From NCBI GenBank assembly GCA_017550765.1, contig JAFZOC010000002.1:1-17322 (forward strand): a stretch of DNA of 17,322 nt, read 5' to 3'. The position numbers and the translations under genes were made by a program. Of the stretch, positions 14,306 through 17,322 are shown one piece after another. Origin of the DNA: Oscillospiraceae bacterium (GTDB lineage: Bacteria; Bacillota_A; Clostridia; Oscillospirales; Oscillospiraceae). Under the pieces are notes generated by a model. That model was not told where the DNA came from. It did not search any database and saw only the letters and a list, made by a program, of their open reading frames with translations. The first letter of the stretch is position 1, and every line of letters starts with the position of its first letter.

Positions 14306-15160
14306 TCAGCCTCCGCTGCTCATACTGAACACGACGCCGATGACGGCGATCGCGATGATGACGCCCAGGGCCAGGAGGGCCAGCGCCACCGCGGCGATCA
14401 CCGCGGCGAACAGCACCGGTCCCAGCAGCGTCACGAACACGGTGACATTGTTGACCTCGCACTTGGTCTTTCCCCAGACCCATTTGGCCGCGATGATCTC
14501 CGCGATGCAGGCCACGGCCAGCGCCGCCACGTACCAGCCGTAGCTCACGTCGACGAGGCGGTCCGCCAGGTCGAAGAGCGCAAAGCCGCCTACGCCGGCG
14601 ATCCCCAGCGCGGCCAGGTAGTAGAACACGTTCTTGAGGCCTTTGAGGAACCCTGTGGACAGGTCCTCGATGCTCTTGACCTCTTCCTCGATCTCCCGGG
14701 ATCTGACCAGCACGGACTGGCCGGGCCGCAGCGGCATGCTCCAGCCCTTCGCCCGCTGGCCCTCGAATTCCGAGAGGTCCGCGGCCAGCGCGGTACGGGC
14801 ATGGTCCACCTGGCTCTCCAGACGCTCGATCTCGCTGCGGTAGCCCAGGAGCTTGCCGAAAAAGCCCAGTTTCACGATGGCGTCCACCAGCAGGGCGATC
14901 GCCAGGGCCTCTGCGAAGCAGAGGGCGATGAGGCCGAGGCGCAGGTCCAGATAGGGGCGCGCGAACAGGAAGATGACCAGGAAGGCCACCGCCCAGCAGA
15001 TCGCGCCTGCCACAGATCCCACGAGCGCGCTGCGGTCACGGCCGCCGACACGGATCTCCAGCTTCTTGAGGACCTCCTGCATCCCGTTGGTGGCGCGGTC
15101 GAACTCGTTTGACGCCTCCTCCATCATGTCCCGGAGCGTGATCTTGATCTCTTTGCTCAT
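14306..15160 (-). CDS. Multi-pass membrane protein of unknown function in the type VII-like operon
   Basis: I do not recognise a family for this 284-residue protein. Residues 1-43 are cytosolic-looking and charged. Transmembrane segments are at about 44-67 and 72-97. A soluble region of about 75 residues with coiled-coil character (SEIERLESQVDHARTAL, then EIEEEVKSIEDL) follows. Further segments are at about 175-198 and 205-228, with a long hydrophobic tail at 238-280 (two passes). AAGGAGG lies 8 bases before the ATG and overlaps the stop of the kinase gene. Because the FtsK motor of this operon has no membrane helix, this protein is a candidate membrane anchor or channel part; that is inference from position only. 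Confidence 0.78.
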   Translation of the reverse strand: MSKEIKITLRDMMEEASNEFDRATNGMQEVLKKLEIRVGGRDRSALVGSVAGAICWAVAFLVIFLFARPYLDLRLGLIALCFAEALAIALLVDAIVKLGFFGKLLGYRSEIERLESQVDHARTALAADLSEFEGQRAKGWSMPLRPGQSVLVRSREIEEEVKSIEDLSTGFLKGLKNVFYYLAALGIAGVGGFALFDLADRLVDVSYGWYVAALAVACIAEIIAAKWVWGKTKCEVNNVTVFVTLLGPVLFAAVIAAVALALLALGVIIAIAVIGVVFSMSSGG

Positions 15161-15176
15161 ATGCCGTACCTCCTTC

Positions 15177-17322
15177 TCATGCCCCGATCACGCTCTGGAA
15201 GCCCAGCGGCGCGAGACGGTCGAAGATCTGGAACGCGAAACAGCCGGACAGATCCTTGCACAGGATGCCGCGGGGCTCGAAGACCCCGCTGGAGATGCAG
15301 AAGGGATCGTCGATCAGCTTCTCGTGCATCTTGTCCACTTGCTCCAACAGGGGGATGAGCTCCCGATACTGCCGGTCCAGGGGCCCGTTCTCGGGCAGGC
15401 GGAAGTCCCGGACCTTCGCCAGGAGCTTCTTGCCCTCGGGATCCAGGCCCAGATAGACCGCGCTGTTCGGCATCTCTGCCAGGCGCTTGGTACAGGTGGC
15501 GATGCCCATGGGGCCGCTCTCCCGGAAGAAGCCGCGCAGGACCGCAGGATCCGCCTTCTCTCGGACGGCGATGCTGTCCATCATCACCAGGAGGAGACAG
15601 AGCTTGTTGAACTCGTCACAGCCGTCCGCCTCCCGGAAAGTCTCGTCCGCCAGCTGCCGATAGCCCAGGCTGTAGAGGAAGCCGTAGAGGCGCCCGCCCT
15701 GCTTCCTGTCGGTCAGCTGGGCCCAGCCGTCCTTTGTGTAGAACGGCGCCGGCTCAGAGAACATGACGTGCAGGAGGCCTTTCATGTCCTTGGCCTCCCG
15801 TCCGCAGATGCGCACGGAACGCCTGCCGGAGAAACTGTTGCCGAACCAGAAGCAGCTCAGTTCCGGGTAGTCCGTCGCCACCGACTCGATCTCGTCGACC
15901 AGAGCCACGGTGCCTCTGTCCGCCTGGATGCCCTCGGTCTCCCGCAGCCAGTGGCTCACCAGGCGCTTCTGCAGGATCTCGCTCATGGTCCTGGGCGACG
16001 CAGTGCTCAGCATCGCGCCGGCCAGCTCCGCCAGGCTCTTGTATGTCGCGCCGTTCCAGACCAGCGGGCCCGGCGCGTACAGGGTCTTCAGGAATATCGC
16101 GAGGCCCTTGTCCCTGTCCCGCATGCGCCACTCGTCGTCGGCTTTCTGTGCAGCGCGGGACAGGTCCGTCCGGAAGGATTTGAAGAAGTTCTCGAAGTGC
16201 TTCCCGTACAGGAGCTCCTTGCCCTCTTCCCAGTGCTCCCGGTCCTTCGTGATCTCGAAGAACAGGCTCCTCTCGTCCCGGATCTCCTGCTTGAAGACGC
16301 GCATGGCCTTGGGCCACTCGTCGCCGATCACGCCGCCGGTGTAATTGTGGTCCACCAGCCAGCGCTTCACGTCCTCATAGGTGAAGCGGTAACGCGGGTC
16401 GTAGCGGCACAGGCCCTTCAGCAGGTTCTCCAGCTCTTCCCGCCGGGGATCCTGGCGCCGCAGAGGCAGTCGCTCATTGCGCACGGCGACGGTGATCTCC
16501 GCCGCGCTCAGGCCCTCGTATACGAAGCGGCCTTCGAACAGGCAGCCCAGCGTCACGCCCAGGGAGTAGTAGTCGCCGGACTCGTCGAAGATGAAGGCCG
16601 CGTCGCCGGCGCTCAGCGCCAGGAGGGACTCCGGCGGGCGGAAGCCGTCCGTGCCCACCGTGATGGTCGTGGCGCCGCGGCCGGCCATCTTGGCCACGCC
16701 GAAGTCGCCCAGCACGATCCTGTCCTCCAGTCGGTACAGGTTCGCCGGCTTCAGGTCGCGGTGGAGGATCCCCGCGCTGTGCATGCTGTGCAGCGCCTCG
16801 TTGAGATACTGGATCAGCGACTCCAGCGCCTGGAACGAGAAGCTCTTGTAGTCGGTCAGGTCGCCGCCCGGGCAGAAGGGCATGATCTCGAAATAGTACT
16901 TGCCGGCGTTCAGTTCCACCGTCCCCACGTCGCTGACCGCCAGGGTGTAGCGTTTGCCCTCAGGCGTCGCCATATAGCTCAGCACCTGGCAGCGCGCTTC
17001 GATGGACGAGCCCTCGCCCTCCACTGGGCGGAAGTAGACCTTTGCCACCACGTCCCTGCCGTTGGGGTCGGAGCAGAGCAGCACCAGGGACTCGCCGCCC
17101 TCCCGGCTCAGGACCTTCTTCACCGGGTAGCGTCTGCCGGCGGTGGAGACCAGCTGCGTCAGCTGCGCCGCGGCCGCTTTGAAATCCGCGATGTCCACGA
17201 AGGTCTTCGCGCGGGCGCTGTTCATCACCGCCGCCAGGTCGACGGCGTCTCCGAAGGCGTTGTTCCAGGTCTCGCCGCCGATCAGGACGCTTTCCGTCTC
17301 GCCGGTCGACGCGGCGCTGCCG
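15177..17322 (-). CDS. Ser/Thr protein kinase with large C-terminal extension; 5' end outside window
   Basis: This is a Hanks-type kinase. It has a catalytic Lys in VVAKVYF (codon 17040-17042), HRDLKPAN (Asp codon 16755-16757), DFGVAK (Asp codon 16704-16706), an activation segment TVGTDGFRPPES and DYYSLGVTLG, so it should be active. A unique region of about 380 residues follows, with Trp/Arg-rich helices and no transmembrane segment that I can see. An ATG exists at 17226-17228, but it has no ribosome site. The frame stays open upstream to the edge as a Thr/Ser/Gly-rich linker (TGETESVLIGGE), so the real start probably lies outside and an N-terminal domain may be missing. It is the first visible gene of the operon. 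Kinases regulate some type VII systems through FHA-domain partners; a similar regulatory role is inferred. Confidence 0.88.
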   Translation of the reverse strand, partial: GSAASTGETESVLIGGETWNNAFGDAVDLAAVMNSARAKTFVDIADFKAAAAQLTQLVSTAGRRYPVKKVLSREGGESLVLLCSDPNGRDVVAKVYFRPVEGEGSSIEARCQVLSYMATPEGKRYTLAVSDVGTVELNAGKYYFEIMPFCPGGDLTDYKSFSFQALESLIQYLNEALHSMHSAGILHRDLKPANLYRLEDRIVLGDFGVAKMAGRGATTITVGTDGFRPPESLLALSAGDAAFIFDESGDYYSLGVTLGCLFEGRFVYEGLSAAEITVAVRNERLPLRRQDPRREELENLLKGLCRYDPRYRFTYEDVKRWLVDHNYTGGVIGDEWPKAMRVFKQEIRDERSLFFEITKDREHWEEGKELLYGKHFENFFKSFRTDLSRAAQKADDEWRMRDRDKGLAIFLKTLYAPGPLVWNGATYKSLAELAGAMLSTASPRTMSEILQKRLVSHWLRETEGIQADRGTVALVDEIESVATDYPELSCFWFGNSFSGRRSVRICGREAKDMKGLLHVMFSEPAPFYTKDGWAQLTDRKQGGRLYGFLYSLGYRQLADETFREADGCDEFNKLCLLLVMMDSIAVREKADPAVLRGFFRESGPMGIATCTKRLAEMPNSAVYLGLDPEGKKLLAKVRDFRLPENGPLDRQYRELIPLLEQVDKMHEKLIDDPFCISSGVFEPRGILCKDLSGCFAFQIFDRLAPLGFQSVIGA

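Noticed and set aside
1..17322. tRNA, rRNA, transposase or integrase genes
   Set aside because: I saw no cloverleaf-like sequence, rRNA segment, transposase motif or terminal repeat of an insertion sequence anywhere in the window.

Overview
The window is GC-rich, densely coded DNA. It has Gram-positive-style ribosome binding sites (AAGGAGG/GGAGG), sigma-70-type promoters of the form TTGCGN-17-TATAAT/TATGAT, short operons with ATGA overlaps, SbcCD, YidD and WXG100/FtsK-type secretion genes. This suggests a high-GC member of the Clostridia (gut Oscillospirales-like); the exact lineage cannot be fixed from the sequence. UAG, UAA and UGA all end genes here, so the code looks standard.

Layout. 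(1) 1-1882, minus: the N-terminal 627 codons of a secreted subtilisin-like (S8) protease with signal peptide, propeptide region, catalytic Asp and His and part of a PA insert; the catalytic Ser lies beyond the edge. A promoter sits at 2000-2028. (2) 2369-6783, minus: an sbcD-sbcC DNA-repair operon with its own promoter (6813-6841) and a hairpin terminator (about 2130-2177). sbcD is split by an in-frame TAG, while sbcC is intact. (3) 6875-about 7738, plus: a divergent small operon encoding a DUF4177-like 73-residue protein and a YidD protein with an N-terminal membrane extension. A 12-bp perfect (20-bp, 18 matching) inverted repeat flanks the first gene, and yidD has no stop codon before the terminator. 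(4) 7899-17322, minus: an eight-gene operon ending at a 20-bp perfect-stem terminator shared with yidD.

The last operon is the most interesting part. In transcription order it encodes a Ser/Thr protein kinase (5' end outside the window), a multi-pass membrane protein, a DedA/VTT-type membrane protein, a WXG100-like protein (WRC instead of WXG), a 1158-residue FtsK/SpoIIIE ATPase with no visible membrane segment, two small helical proteins of 90 and 89 residues, and a 531-residue polymorphic toxin. The toxin has a helical N-terminus, a Gly/Ser/Ala-rich repeat linker and a C-terminal HNH-type nuclease-like domain with a Ser-His-His motif. I infer a variant type VII (ESX/Ess-like) secretion module that exports a nuclease toxin. 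The kinase would be the regulator, the FtsK protein the motor, and the small helical proteins the export partners. No immunity gene follows the toxin, and the usual type VII parts (EssA, EssB, EsaA/YueB, EsaB, an FHA-bearing membrane EssC) are not seen here; they could lie upstream of the window.
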